From: Ditylenchus dipsaci
Lineage: Eukaryota > Nematoda > Chromadorea > Rhabditida > Anguinidae
NCBI GenBank assembly: GCA_004194705.1
Contig: SADC01000169.1
Coordinates: 124,001-188,000 of the forward strand
DNA: 64,000 bases
Direction: 5' to 3'
Below are positions 33,201 to 43,792 of the stretch, in pieces (position 1 is the stretch's first letter; each line of letters starts with the position of its first letter). The notes under the pieces are model-generated. The model worked only from the letters and a program-made list of their open reading frames with translations. It did not search any database and was not told where the DNA came from. Both the position numbers and the translations under genes were made by a program.

Positions 33201-34910
33201 ACGTTTGACCTTAAGCCGTTTGACCTTAAAGCCGTTTAACCTTAAGCCGTTTGACCTTAAGCCGTTTGACCTTAAAGCCGTCTGACCCTGAAAATTTGCA
33301 ATTTTTGCATTTTGAATCCGTGCTTTGTCTAATTCAACGTTACTTGATTTCACTTCTCTTTACTTCATTCAAACACCAACACATCTTTATTGACATCATA
33401 ACAAACGAGCAAAGTGAAAGAACAAAAAACTCAGTCCTCCATTTCAAAATTGTTAGCGATGCCCTTCAGAAACTCTTCCGTGCTGCAGTTCTCATAATCC
33501 TCGACGATCGTGAGGATTCGACGATCTGCTTCCACATATTTGGTACGCTTTCCTTCGGACGCTTCCCAATAAAAGCTAAGGCATGAAAATACCTGATAGA
33601 ACGGAGATGGCGTGATTTTAAAGGTCCCGTCCATGAAGACCACCTTCATTTGTGCACTCCAATTCTTGTTGCTTTCACGGCCGAACAAAAGGATTCTGGA
33701 AATAAACCAATGAATACTAGACGAATTCACCAAAGTACATTCAGTCACACCTGTTGCCATCAGCATCAACCGAGTCTCTCAGAAGAAATGGCTCCTCATC
33801 GTTCAAGTCGAATCGGTATTTCTTGTAGGCTCCGGGGATAGCAAAATTGATTCCATCCGGGGTTTCCGGCTCCTCATTGATTCCTTTGCGCTTCCTCTGC
33901 ACCACGTTCCTAACAGCTGATTTGTCCATCTTGGCTTGGACAGCTTCCGGCACGCCATTGAGAACGCTGTTGAAAATACTCAAAGGATGCTGAAGTAGAA
34001 TTTAGATAGACTGAGATACGCTCAACCAACAGTTTTATCTACAATATCCTACCTAATTATTGTCTTGACCCGTTGGCTGATTTCACGTAGAGGAATGGCA
34101 GTGGATGATCTGGTGCAGCTGTGAGTTTCAACCACCTTGATCACTTTTCCGGATGTCTTCTTCGTATGTAAGCGAGCACGGCAACCATCAACCTTCACCT
34201 TCCAACATTGCCAGTAAACCTTCTCCTCGTACTCATTTTGCTTCCAGAACTGATAGCCGCCATGTGTTATAATCTTTTCGTTTTTCTTCGAAATTACTGT
34301 ACCCTGAAACGTGAATTTATATGCGAAATACATTCATATATTCGGAAAATTCATCACCTGTCCATGGATTTGCTCGGACTGCCGTGTGACTACCTGATTC
34401 CCTTAATCATTGACTTGCTCCACCATCAGTTGATTAACTTGCTCCCTGGCTTCTTCCATTTCTTCATCACTGTAGTCGCTTGCTAATGGAGCCAAGATGC
34501 GTGCGAGTTCATTAAAATCGATATTTAGCGCCATCTAAATATCAACATTGCAATTAAAAGGCATCATTACACAGCAAAGCAAGTATTCTATGACCAAAAA
34601 GAATTCAGCGACCGTCGCGAATGTGTGGTCAATAAAATGACAGCAATATATGTAATCAAAAAACCTGAGTTCAAGAAAAGGAGTAGAGAAAGCACGGATT
34701 CCAAATACAAAAATTGCAAATTTTTAGGGTCACACGGCTTTAAAGTTAAACGGCTTTAAGGTCAAACGGCTTAAAAGGTCAAACGGCTTAAGGTCAAACG
34801 GCTTTAAGGTCAAACGGCTTTAAGGTCAAACGGCTTAAGGTCAAACGGCTTAAGGTCAAACGGCTTAAGGTCAAACGGCTTTAAGGTCAAACGGTTTTAA
34901 GGTCAAACGT
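33201..34910 (-). mobile_element. internally deleted MULE with terminal arrays
   Basis: The ends ACGTTTGACC and GGTCAAACGT are followed inward by tandem arrays of a 16-18-bp word (TTTGACCTTAAGCCG) at 33201-33290 and 34735-34910, inverted to each other. I could not find a clear target duplication. Between the arrays is a MULE transposase gene lacking its catalytic centre. The element is 1.7 kb. Confidence 0.8.
33431..34534 (-). pseudogene. MULE (FLYWCH-type) transposase, truncated and broken
   Basis: Minus-strand gene starting with ATG at 34534. First exon encodes an acidic N-terminus (DYSDEEMEEAREQ) and has an in-frame TAA at 34403-34405. Then comes a FLYWCH zinc finger (YWQCWKVKVDGCRARLHT...ETHSC, about 34310-34060), a linker exon (33990-33770) and an exon with the first catalytic motif VFMDGTFKITPSPFYQVF. 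That motif jumps directly to the C-terminal tail (DRRILTIVEDYEN), ending at 33431. The second Asp, Cys/His and Glu regions are absent. It cannot be an active nuclease, but the intact finger could still bind DNA. Confidence 0.75.
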
Positions 34911-35401
34911 CCGTGGCCCATATTTGGGTACTCTTCACTTAAGTTATAAAGGAAAAAAGTCGTGGGGGGGTGTATTCTATACTAGGGTCAATTTATTTAT
35001 GCACTAGGCCCCAGTATTCAAATCTATTCACCTTACTTTTTTAGAATGACTGAGCGAAAAACTATGTACTTTCGACCAAGATTAGATTCATTAAAGCATT
35101 GAGTTATGGATGCAAGCCAAAACAAAGCGTTGTTTATGAACATCATTTGTTGGATTATTGTTAAAACTTTTGACAAATAAATGTTTTGTCATGGTTGTTC
35201 ACTGATTGTTGCCTAAATTTTCTAATTTTGTTAGTAAAATTAAAAAGGCGAAAGCTTAGCTAAACAAATTTCTTAAAAAATTCATGTATTTTTTTTGTCC
35301 CGTATTCTTGCATTTTTGTCCAAAAGATTTTAAAAAATAATTCAAAATTGTAAAAAAAAATTTTACTCCAAAAATTTTTTTGCAATAAAAAATCGGCTCA
35401 C
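34911..35401. other. AT-rich interval without gene
   Basis: No gene or defined element seen between the MULE and the next foldback. Confidence 0.4.
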
Positions 35402-35599
35402 TTAAAAGAAACTTGGTTTTTGCGCGCAGTGGCATGACGAAAATTTGAATCGGCAGGGGACACTTCTCTTTGGTCTCTCACTGTACTCTTTGCAGTCGTT
35501 CGAAAAGACTCAAAGAGTACAGCAAGAGACCAAAGAGGAGTGTCCGCCGCCAATCCACATTTTTTTCATGCCACTGCGCGCAAAAACATGGTTCTTTAA
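35402..35599. mobile_element. TTAA-flanked foldback MITE
   Basis: TTAA at both ends; arms AACTTGGTTTTTGCGCGCAG and complement; centre GTCTCTCACTGTACTCTTTG and complement. Outer arms resemble those at 19021 and 21791, while the centre differs. Confidence 0.65.
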
Positions 35600-36590
35600 A
35601 GAATACCCTCCACCCAGTCATATTTTGCGCTGTTCTCTCTGTTGATTATCTTATCAAAACAACTTTGCAATAAAAAATCCATGTTGCAAGCTAAAAAGTG
35701 TGCGTACAACAAGCAAATTATTACACTTAACATAAAATAATGAGTAAAAAAATGTTCAAAGAGCATTTTTTATTTATGGAACGAGGCCACACGACCCTCA
35801 TACTCATGTTGCAATTGAGTAGCAGTAGCTATATTAACAGCAGCATAGAAAGTGCAACAAAAATTAATAAAATGAGGCGGCGAACAGTGTGCTCAAGGGC
35901 ATTTCAGTGTAGACTAGCATTGTTTGGATAAAGTAAGAAATGCGTTCCTTATCCCACCCCTCTTTACGGAAATTAAGACATAATATGCGAGTAAACGAAG
36001 GATGCCTCTATTTGTCTCAGTTTCCAATGTTTTTTGAGCAAACTCATAGTAATATGAAGCCAAAAGTTAAAAAGAGCTTTACAGAACAGTCAATTGTTGC
36101 TCTATTTGGTTTTGATTCTTCGAATAGGGTGCAATGCAAATTGAAAAATTTCACGAAAGGGTGGCTAGCGTTTCTTTTGAAGGAGGACAGACTTTAAGGG
36201 CGATATTTCGACTACAAAATGGGAAGTTGCAAGCTTAATCTAATTTAATTTTTATTTTTAACCCTTATTTTCTCACACCAATCGAAATAACCATGAATTC
36301 ACCTGACAAATGGCACATCAGATCGAAGTTTCGAAATAAAAAAAAACTTTTCGAAAAATTTGCCCTGGTCCGATTCAGGGTTGTCCTGGTATCTTTCAGA
36401 AATGTTTCAGAGCTCACATTTTATCGATGCTCTATTAAATATAATTATATACATGTATATACTCGAAGTGACACTAGAAATCGGGTTACATTTCGAGTTT
36501 AAGGCTGTATATGATTGTGCCTGGCTTTCGGGAATTTTCGGAGCTTTTTGAGGAATTTTGTTTTTTTCGCAAATTTTGCAGGCAAAACCT
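35600..36590. other. interval without recognised gene
   Basis: Plus-strand ORFs at 35740-35931 and 35940-36197 are open, but I see no domain, splice context or codon pattern to support them. Confidence 0.35.
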
Positions 36591-39500
36591 TAGGGTCCGC
36601 GACAATTAGCCTCCGGGACAATTCGCCTCCAGGACAATTCGCCTTCCGGACAATTCACCTCTGGTACAAAAAGTAGTAGAAGCAATCTTTGAAAAGTCGC
36701 CGTCAATATACCACATTCAAACCCTCATTTTCAACTTAAAATTGTGTGGTAAATCCTGTTTTATATGACCGAAACTGCGATTTCACCCACCCGAACCCCG
36801 AAATCCAGGTAGGTACCTTATGGTCACGTGTATATTCACCTGGATGGCTTGAAAAATTGAAAAAAATATAAACAAACCATGCTATCAAATGTAAAATCGT
36901 GTGGTAAATTAGGTTTTACAATATCAAAATTTTGAGTTCACTCAACCGATCCCACAATTAGAGGTAGGTATCCCTCATCCAGGTGTATATTCATTTACGG
37001 GCGTTGAGCGAATTGATCCACAGCAAACTGATCCATACCTAATTGGTCCACACACGAAATGGTCCACACTTTTCAAATTCGTGCATTTTGAAAAATTTTG
37101 TAGTCTGAACCAACCAAACCAAGTGGTCGTCCACTTGCAGCAATTTTTTTACTTTTTTTGGGTTCCAAAACCTATTTTCTGGACTAATTCTGGCATGCTG
37201 AAGATGGTTCGATAGTGGTGGAATGCCGTTTTGTAAGCTATTTTCGAGGTTTGGTAAAAATCAATTATTTCCTAATACTCAAAAAAATACCATAAAAACC
37301 TTATCTCCTATATAGTATTAGAGATGTTTTGTCTGCGGACAATTAATGTTTTGAGTTTGTTTGTTATGTTTTGTTTGCTTTTTAGGTCATTTTTTTAATT
37401 GAAGCTTGAGATCTCAGGAGTAGAATGGTTGTTTTGGATTTTGGTTTTGAGATTTTTTTCGGTTTTAATTTTTGGATTTTAGTAAGCAAATTGTCGTTTT
37501 TTTTGTTCGAGAGTCGAAATCTCGGAGCTGTTAATAGTGGAATTTTATGGCGCACGCTTAAAATTCAGCCCAGAATCTCAGCTTTCGTTAAAAAGAAGAT
37601 CGGCAAAAATGACGACCGGAACCCGGAGATATGGACGCTTTTAGGAAGGTGGTCAGAAAGAAGAAATTTAAATTTAGTCATCCTTTTGAATTCAAATGTT
37701 TTTTGTCTCGAGGGGAAAGTTGAATTATTGGGCTTTTGAGCTGTTTTTGTTTATTTTGTTTAATTTTTTGCCTGTAAGCAAAAAAGCATGTAGATCGGAC
37801 AGGAAAATATGCGTGCGAATGGATAGCCCTGTTTGTATAGTGGGTCTTAACCCGTTTCAGGTCTGGCAATTGTTAATCGACACGTTGATTGTGCATCGAT
37901 CAACATGTTGTCAATCGAGATGTCGAACAGATTGACATCGAATGCTCAATTTTTGAATTTTTTATTGTCCTGAAATGAAAGCTTTTTGAGGCTCCTAAAA
38001 TTTACCAGTCGAATTTTTATCGATTATTGTTGTATAACCGTTGATTTGCTGCTAAATTTTCACGTAATCTCGTATATAGTATTGTCAAATTGTCGTTTTT
38101 TTTCGTTCTGGAGTCAAAATCTCGAAGCTACGTGGTGATACGGTCAAAGCGCGCGATGCATTTTGTGGCCCTGAATCTCAGCTTTCTTTTAAAAAAAATG
38201 ATCGGCGAGAAATGACGGCATTGCATAGAGGGTCTGTACTCGAGTATGGAGGTGGTCATTCGGACGAAATTTGAATTTGGGCCTTTTGAATTTTTTGTTT
38301 TTTGTCCTGAGAGTATAGTTGTTTACATATTATTTGCAAGCTTTTTTTTTGTTTTGTTTTTTAGTTTGTGTTTCATTTTTTTGAAAATGGTATCAGGAGA
38401 GGGAGTGAGGTTACCTTGAGAGTGGGTAGGGGTAACATGAAAGTGGGCAAGGGCACCAGAAGAGTGAGTGAGAGTACCTGGAGAGCAGGTAGGAGGGGTA
38501 CCTGGAGAGTTGGTAGGGGTATCAGGGGACTGAGTAGAGGTACCAGGAGAGTATGTAGGGGTACCTGGAGAGTGGGTAGGGTACCATGGAAGTGAGTAGG
38601 GATACATGAAAGTGAGTAGGGGTACCAGGAAAGTAGGTAAGTGGGCCGGGAGAGTGGGTAGGGTTATCTGGAGAGTAGGTGGGCGTATCAGGAGAGTGTG
38701 TAGGGGTACCTAGAGAGCAGGTAGGAGTACCAGAATGGTGAGTAGCGGTGTCTGGAGAGTAAGTAAGGGTATCCGGAGAGTGAGTGGTGGTAGCATGAGA
38801 GTGAGTGGGTGTTATTACAGAGAGTTTGGAGATTTGTAAAGGTATCTTTGTGGGCGATGGTTCGGCGTGTTCAAATTTTATTTTTATTTTTTAATCTATT
38901 TTGTAGTCCTGAATGGAAGGCATGCACTTTGTGTTTCTTTTGAAATTTTCTAAAATTTTGAACTTCTTCTAACATTTCAATGTGTTTTGTTTGTTTTTTA
39001 AAATTTAATTTTTAAGACTTTTTGTTGCAGTTAATTTTTGATTGACTGTTAGTTGATTATCGTTTAAGTTATCTTATTTGTAATATTTGTAATCTTATTT
39101 GTGCCTTGACAGAGGCGATTTGTCCGTCGGTATCAGGGGCGCTTGAGTCAGAAAAATGGGTAAGTATGCCAGGAGAATTAGAAGTTATTCTTGGAGAGTA
39201 GTGAGTGAGCGAATGCGCCCGAAAGTGGGGAAAGTATGCTTGGAGAACCGATTTTGTTAGTTAATTTTAACTTATTTAATTAGATAATAGTTTTTGTTGA
39301 TTATATGAATAAAGAGGTAGTGTGCTTTAAAAATCTTAATTTTTTGAGTTAAATTTTGGTTTTTATGAGTTAAAGAGAGTTTAGAGATACCGTTAAAGAT
39401 ATGCATTGCATCAAGCAGCGTGGCCGCGAGCGTAGGGCCGGCGTAGCCGGGCCCACGCGAGCTAGTTTTACTATTATCGAACCATCTTCAGCATGCCGAA

Positions 39501-39600
39501 TTGGTCCAGAAAACAGGTTTCGGAACATGAAAAACGTAAAAAAATTGTATGTGTACTTAGGTAGTGTAGTGGTACCCGGGTAGTAATATTTTCGCCTTGT
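36591..39600. repeat. dispersed-repeat block
   Basis: Starts with four units of GACAATTCGCCTCCGG (36600-36665), an array like MULE subterminal repeats. Continues with GGTGGATATCCACC-type palindrome remnants (36820, 36985), an inverted copy of the 1.1-1.45 kb repeat (37010-37260), and a direct repeat of about 150 bp (37480-37640 and 38090-38240, AAATTGTCGTTTTTTTT...CTCAGCTTTC). Ends with CATCTTCAGCATGCC at 39483. No gene seen. Confidence 0.5.
38390..38820. repeat. minisatellite, GGTACC-containing unit
   Basis: Irregular tandem units of about 20-30 bp built from GAGAGTGGGTAGGGGTACC and variants. Purine-rich plus strand. ORFs across it are repeat products. Confidence 0.85.
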
Positions 39601-40246
39601 AAAGAACTTTCAAAATTTAAAATGTTTTTCTGTGATCCAACTTTGCGATCCATGCACTAACAAAACCAAGGGTCGTCCACTTGGATCAAAAGAAAGGCAG
39701 ATAAAGTTGGTTATAGCCCGATAGATTTTGAAGTCAAATAACTGTTGTCTCTATTATCTGGGTAGCATGGTAAGAATGCCTTTATATATGAACAGTGAAC
39801 AATTGTCCATTTTATACAGGTTTCCATGAATACGTGGTATAAAATTCAATTTAAAAAAGAGATGCAACACCAACCACACCACGTGGATACCCACTTGGTT
39901 CATATGAGTGTCCACTTGGTCAAATGTTTGTCAGTTTATCTAAACCACTTAAATCTGATATATTTTATATCAGATTTTTTTATATTTCACCATTATAAAA
40001 CATCAACACCGACTTTCTTTATAAAAGTGGCTCAAAATTTGATAATTCATAAAAAGTGTGACCCACACACCCACCCGACCCAAATATTATATAGAGATTG
40101 CCATAAACTTCAAACAAATCAATTAGTTTTAACAATCGAAATCGATTTTTTTTCTGCTTACCACAAAAATATTTCCAACGATATATATCAACAAAGTTCA
40201 AATAGAGAAAGCAGCAACTATATTGGAGAATAAAAACAGTTAAAAA
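39601..40246. other. interval with repeat fragments
   Basis: Contains GTGGATACCCACTTGG palindrome pieces (39880-39920) and, at 40005-40095, an inverted copy of the edge of the 187-bp array at 7.6 kb. The ORF at 39826-40233 runs through these and is not convincing. Confidence 0.4.
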
Positions 40247-40249
40247 GTG

Positions 40250-41059
40250 ATTGCAGGTGAGTTGAAGTGGCGATGGAGTAAAACACTTGCAGCTTGGATC
40301 ACAAAGACAGCTTTAAACCTGTGCTCCACTTCACCGCTCCCCTCTCTCCCAACCAGCTTAAGGACTTCTGTTCAAACAAATTTATTAGGCAGACGAGCTG
40401 CTGCTGCAACAGGACCTGCTATTTCCTTGCTCTTCCTGCCTCTGACACTGTAACTTTGGCACCAAAAAAACGGTAGGGAAAAAAGAGAACTATTAAATGG
40501 CCACTATTAAATAAGCAATATATTGGAAAGACAGACCCCCGAAATGCATACTTTTTTATCTTATTTTCTGACGAACACAGCGCATGACTTTTTTGGTCTT
40601 TTTAAAAAAAAGTTTAATACTAATTTAAAAGTCGGTTAAAAATATTTTCGGAGGTCATTTCACATACACCGCTCTTACGCTTACTATTATATCAAACGAA
40701 AAAATGAAAACAAAAAGTGTTGCTTACAACACCCGAGATTCCCAGGACGTCTCCGATCCAAGTACTAGTCGAGCCCAACGTTGCTTGACATTGCCAGATC
40801 GGACGGGATGGCGTATTTTCAACGTGGTATGGTCGTAAGCTATGAAATTGAATGGAAACTCTATCATATACTCTCTTTCCTTCTTTTGCTACCCAAACAG
40901 ATGGTATTTACTGCAGGCAGACGATTAGAGAAAAAATGTGTCTTGCATTATTTATTGTTCTCTTGCTTTGCAAATCACGAATTAGTGGCAATCCACAAAC
41001 GATAAAACATGTTTATGATATGAGCTTGGCTCAATTTTTTTGTTTTACATGGTTAAGAG
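40250..41059 (+). CDS. exon-like ORFs of an unrecognised protein
   Basis: Three open segments with plausible splice sites. About 40310-40460: FTAPLSPNQLKDFCSNKF, then a Cys cluster SCCCNRTCYF. About 40690-40830: DPSTSRAQRCLTLPDRTGWR, before a GT donor. About 40905-41059: opens after an acceptor and contains a hydrophobic segment, MCLALFIVLLLC, like a signal anchor or TM helix. I do not recognise the family, and the three pieces may not belong together. The last is cut by the hAT MITE at 41060. Only a secreted or membrane character is suggested. Confidence 0.3.
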
Positions 41060-41470
41060 CAGTGTTTGGACCTCGTACTTGGCTCGTACTTGCTCGTACT
41101 TGATACTTTGTACTTTTCGTCCTAGAAATTCTTCTTTTTTCTGAAAAGTCTTAAACTAGATGGCTTCAGAACAACCACAGCTACATTTTTACAAAAAAAT
41201 ATACCTGTGTCGAGATTATTAAACGTTATATATTGACATTTTAAGTGCAAGTACGAGCTCAAGTACGAGCACTCGTACCTGAGCTCGTACTTGCACATAA
41301 AATGTCAATATATAACTCTTTATAATCTCGACACAGTTATATTTTTTTTAAAAAATGTAGCTGTGATTGTTCTGAAGCCATCTAGTTCAAAACTTTGCAG
41401 AAAAAAGAAGAATTTCTAGGACGAAAAATACAAAGTATCAAGTACGAGCAAGTACGAGGTCCAAACACTG
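41060..41470. mobile_element. hAT-like MITE, GTACGAG family
   Basis: Inverted ends CAGTGTTTGGACCTCGTACT and complement, with an exact 8-bp duplication GTTAAGAG (41052-41059, 41471-41478). Arms repeat CTCGTACTTG/CAAGTACGAG and meet in a central palindrome (CAAGTACGAGC, 41255-41295). No ORF. Confidence 0.9.
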
Positions 41471-41541
41471 GTTAAGAGTACCTGGCTCATAGTTGTTTTG
41501 TGCTAGAAACCTCCTAGAGAATTTTCAGGAATAGTCTGAAA

Positions 41542-41910
41542 ATGGAGTTTTCCCCCAAACTTTTACATCTCTCCCTGATACTCTTCTCGGAATTTCGTTT
41601 CTTAGTCCTTGATGTTTTTCGCATATCATTTTCAGCGCTTTCTATTTTGCACTTTATATTTTCCCTTATTATTTCTTTGGAGCTTACTTATGTGTACAGT
41701 CACGTTAAAATCTTTTATTTGAGAGTTTGCAACAAAGTCATTAAACAAATATTATCAACAAGTGTTTTGTCCATTGAATTAATGCTGTTTGAGTCCCTCA
41801 TACCCACAGACCTTTGGCACATCTTTCTAAATAAAAGAGAAATGTTTTTACCTACCACATTAGAAGAAAAAAAGCAAGCCAACATGGCTTTTAAACCCCA
41901 ATTCAGTTGA
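41542..41910 (+). other. 122-codon ORF, unrecognised
   Basis: Open frame rich in Leu/Ile/Phe in the first 60 codons, polar afterwards (LEEKKQANMAFKPQ). No splice context, no recognised family. Could be chance in AT-rich DNA or a decayed element. Confidence 0.2.
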
Positions 41911-43251
41911 GGCACAAAAGAAGGCAGTTAAAATTTGCTCAAAGGATTTTGCTATTTTAAAAGCTGGCAAAGGAGTTGAAGAATCAATAAAAAATGCAAA
42001 AGATAATATACATTTCTTAAATTCTTAAAAAATATAAATTGTAGCTTTTAACAAAAAGATTAATGGCAATAGTCAAAAAAAGAATAAAAGCAGTTTAATT
42101 CCAATGCAAAAACATTTTTTAAAAACGTTTGTAAGTGCAGACTGCTATTTGGACAGTTGATTTTATTTTAAATTATGTGGGACATCATTCTTTCGTTTAG
42201 CGCTAAAACAGGGTTGTGAAGTGCGCTTATTTTTAAGCATTTTGATTATCAGTTTTGTCTTAAATGCGATAAAATCGGAAAATCAGCAGTTTTTGATCGA
42301 GTTTAAGCCAATTTGCTGTTTAATCACCATAATGGTGATTAAGGCGCTCTGCCACTTCGGAGCCCTGGGCTATAACCTAGTCTCGTTTTAACTTTTTAAT
42401 TCATATCTTCATTATTTTTGCGGTAACAGTATAGATTCTCACCCCCCCCCCCTCTCAGCCAGCGCAAAATTTACTTTTCCTTAAGGGAAGGGGACCCGCA
42501 AATTCTTGCTTCTCATGGTATGTAGGGGCGCGGAAACTATTTTTTCTGAAAAAGGCAAAAAAATTTTGGAATATTCGAAGGCATAATATGATTTGGCTCG
42601 CGAAAAAGATTATTTATGTCACCAAAAAGATTGTTTTGTGTAATTTTAGTCTAAAACTTTGCGTTTTTTTTAATTTTGGCGCTAGTAGCGAATACCTCCC
42701 CACGTAAATTTTTTTCTTATAAAAATTGCTGTAACTACCTTTTGAAAGGACAAGTTTAGGCTTAGCCCTTAGGCTTGGGGTATGCCAGCGTACGATAGTT
42801 GTGACTAAAAACTGTGTTACGCACTTTTTTCTGTGTCTGGACATATACTTGGGAACTTTTAACTCAGGTTTTAGAGGGAAATTTGGTACTTATTTACCCT
42901 GACCCCCTATTTTGGATTTTTTGAAAATGACCCAAAACTATTCTTTAAGCTAACTTTTATTGCTTAACAGGATGAAAAAAGCATTTTTGAACACTTTCTA
43001 AACTAAAAATGTTGAATTTTGTGACAAAAATTGCCTTTCACCTCTTAGAGTGAGATGGTCTTTTGAAAATAGTCCAGGGTCGCTTTGGGTGATTCTTACC
43101 AGAGCTGTTAAAAAATATGCATTTTTTCTATCAAGAGTCTTTAAAAACCAGAGTTTCTTTATACTGTAAGAAACAGAAAGTAAAAAACTTTCCGAAATTA
43201 AGAACTTATGCCTTCATTTGCTGTAAAAAGCTAAAATTTGATCGAAAATCC
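41911..43251. other. interval without gene
   Basis: Holds one isolated C-tract hAT terminus (GGCGCTAGTAGCGAATACC at 42677) and a CCCC run at 42443. I could not pair the terminus with a partner having a matching target duplication. Confidence 0.4.
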
Positions 43252-43792
43252 GACCCTAGTAGCAAATAACCCCCCCCCCCAACAAATTTTTTTTCAAAAT
43301 GAGGTTTTAACCATTTCTAAGTAACTCTTATGCGCTGGAAACCATGAAAAAGGGGTTTCTGGCATTTTCTGACATAAAAAGTTAATTTTTGGAAAAAAAA
43401 TTTTGACCAAAATTCAACTTTTTGCCTTGGGGGACCAAGGTATTCTACCTCGTTTTGTCACTGGAGCTAGGCAAAAGGAGTCTCCATATGCATTTTATGA
43501 TACAGAGTTCTGCTCGGAATTATGTCTTGGTTGCTTGGTGTTGAGATGCGCACACCCACATACCTTAGACACAAATCACTCGGAAGTGACTCTGGAGCAT
43601 GAAAAATGTATGCATACCAGAGTTCCTTTATGCGGTAGGCCCCAGCTAACAAAACTATGTTCAAATGCCATCTTTTTTAGGACTCTAGGTACCATTTTCA
43701 GGTGGTTTACCTTGGTCCACCAAGGCAAAAATTCAAATTTCGCTACTAGTATTTAGTAGTATCTAGTAGTATACGTATTCGCTACTAGCGCC
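43252..43792. mobile_element. hAT-like MITE, C-tract family
   Basis: The ends GACCCTAGTAGCAAATAACC and GTATTCGCTACTAGCGCC have an exact 8-bp duplication GAAAATCC (43244-43251, 43793-43800). The core contains the TTATGCGGTAGGCCCCAG and CATACCTTAGACACAAATCA phrases shared with other members. Confidence 0.88.

Noticed and set aside
38323..38607. ORFs of repeated SPGTPTYSPGT type
   Set aside because: Minisatellite reading frames; no gene context.
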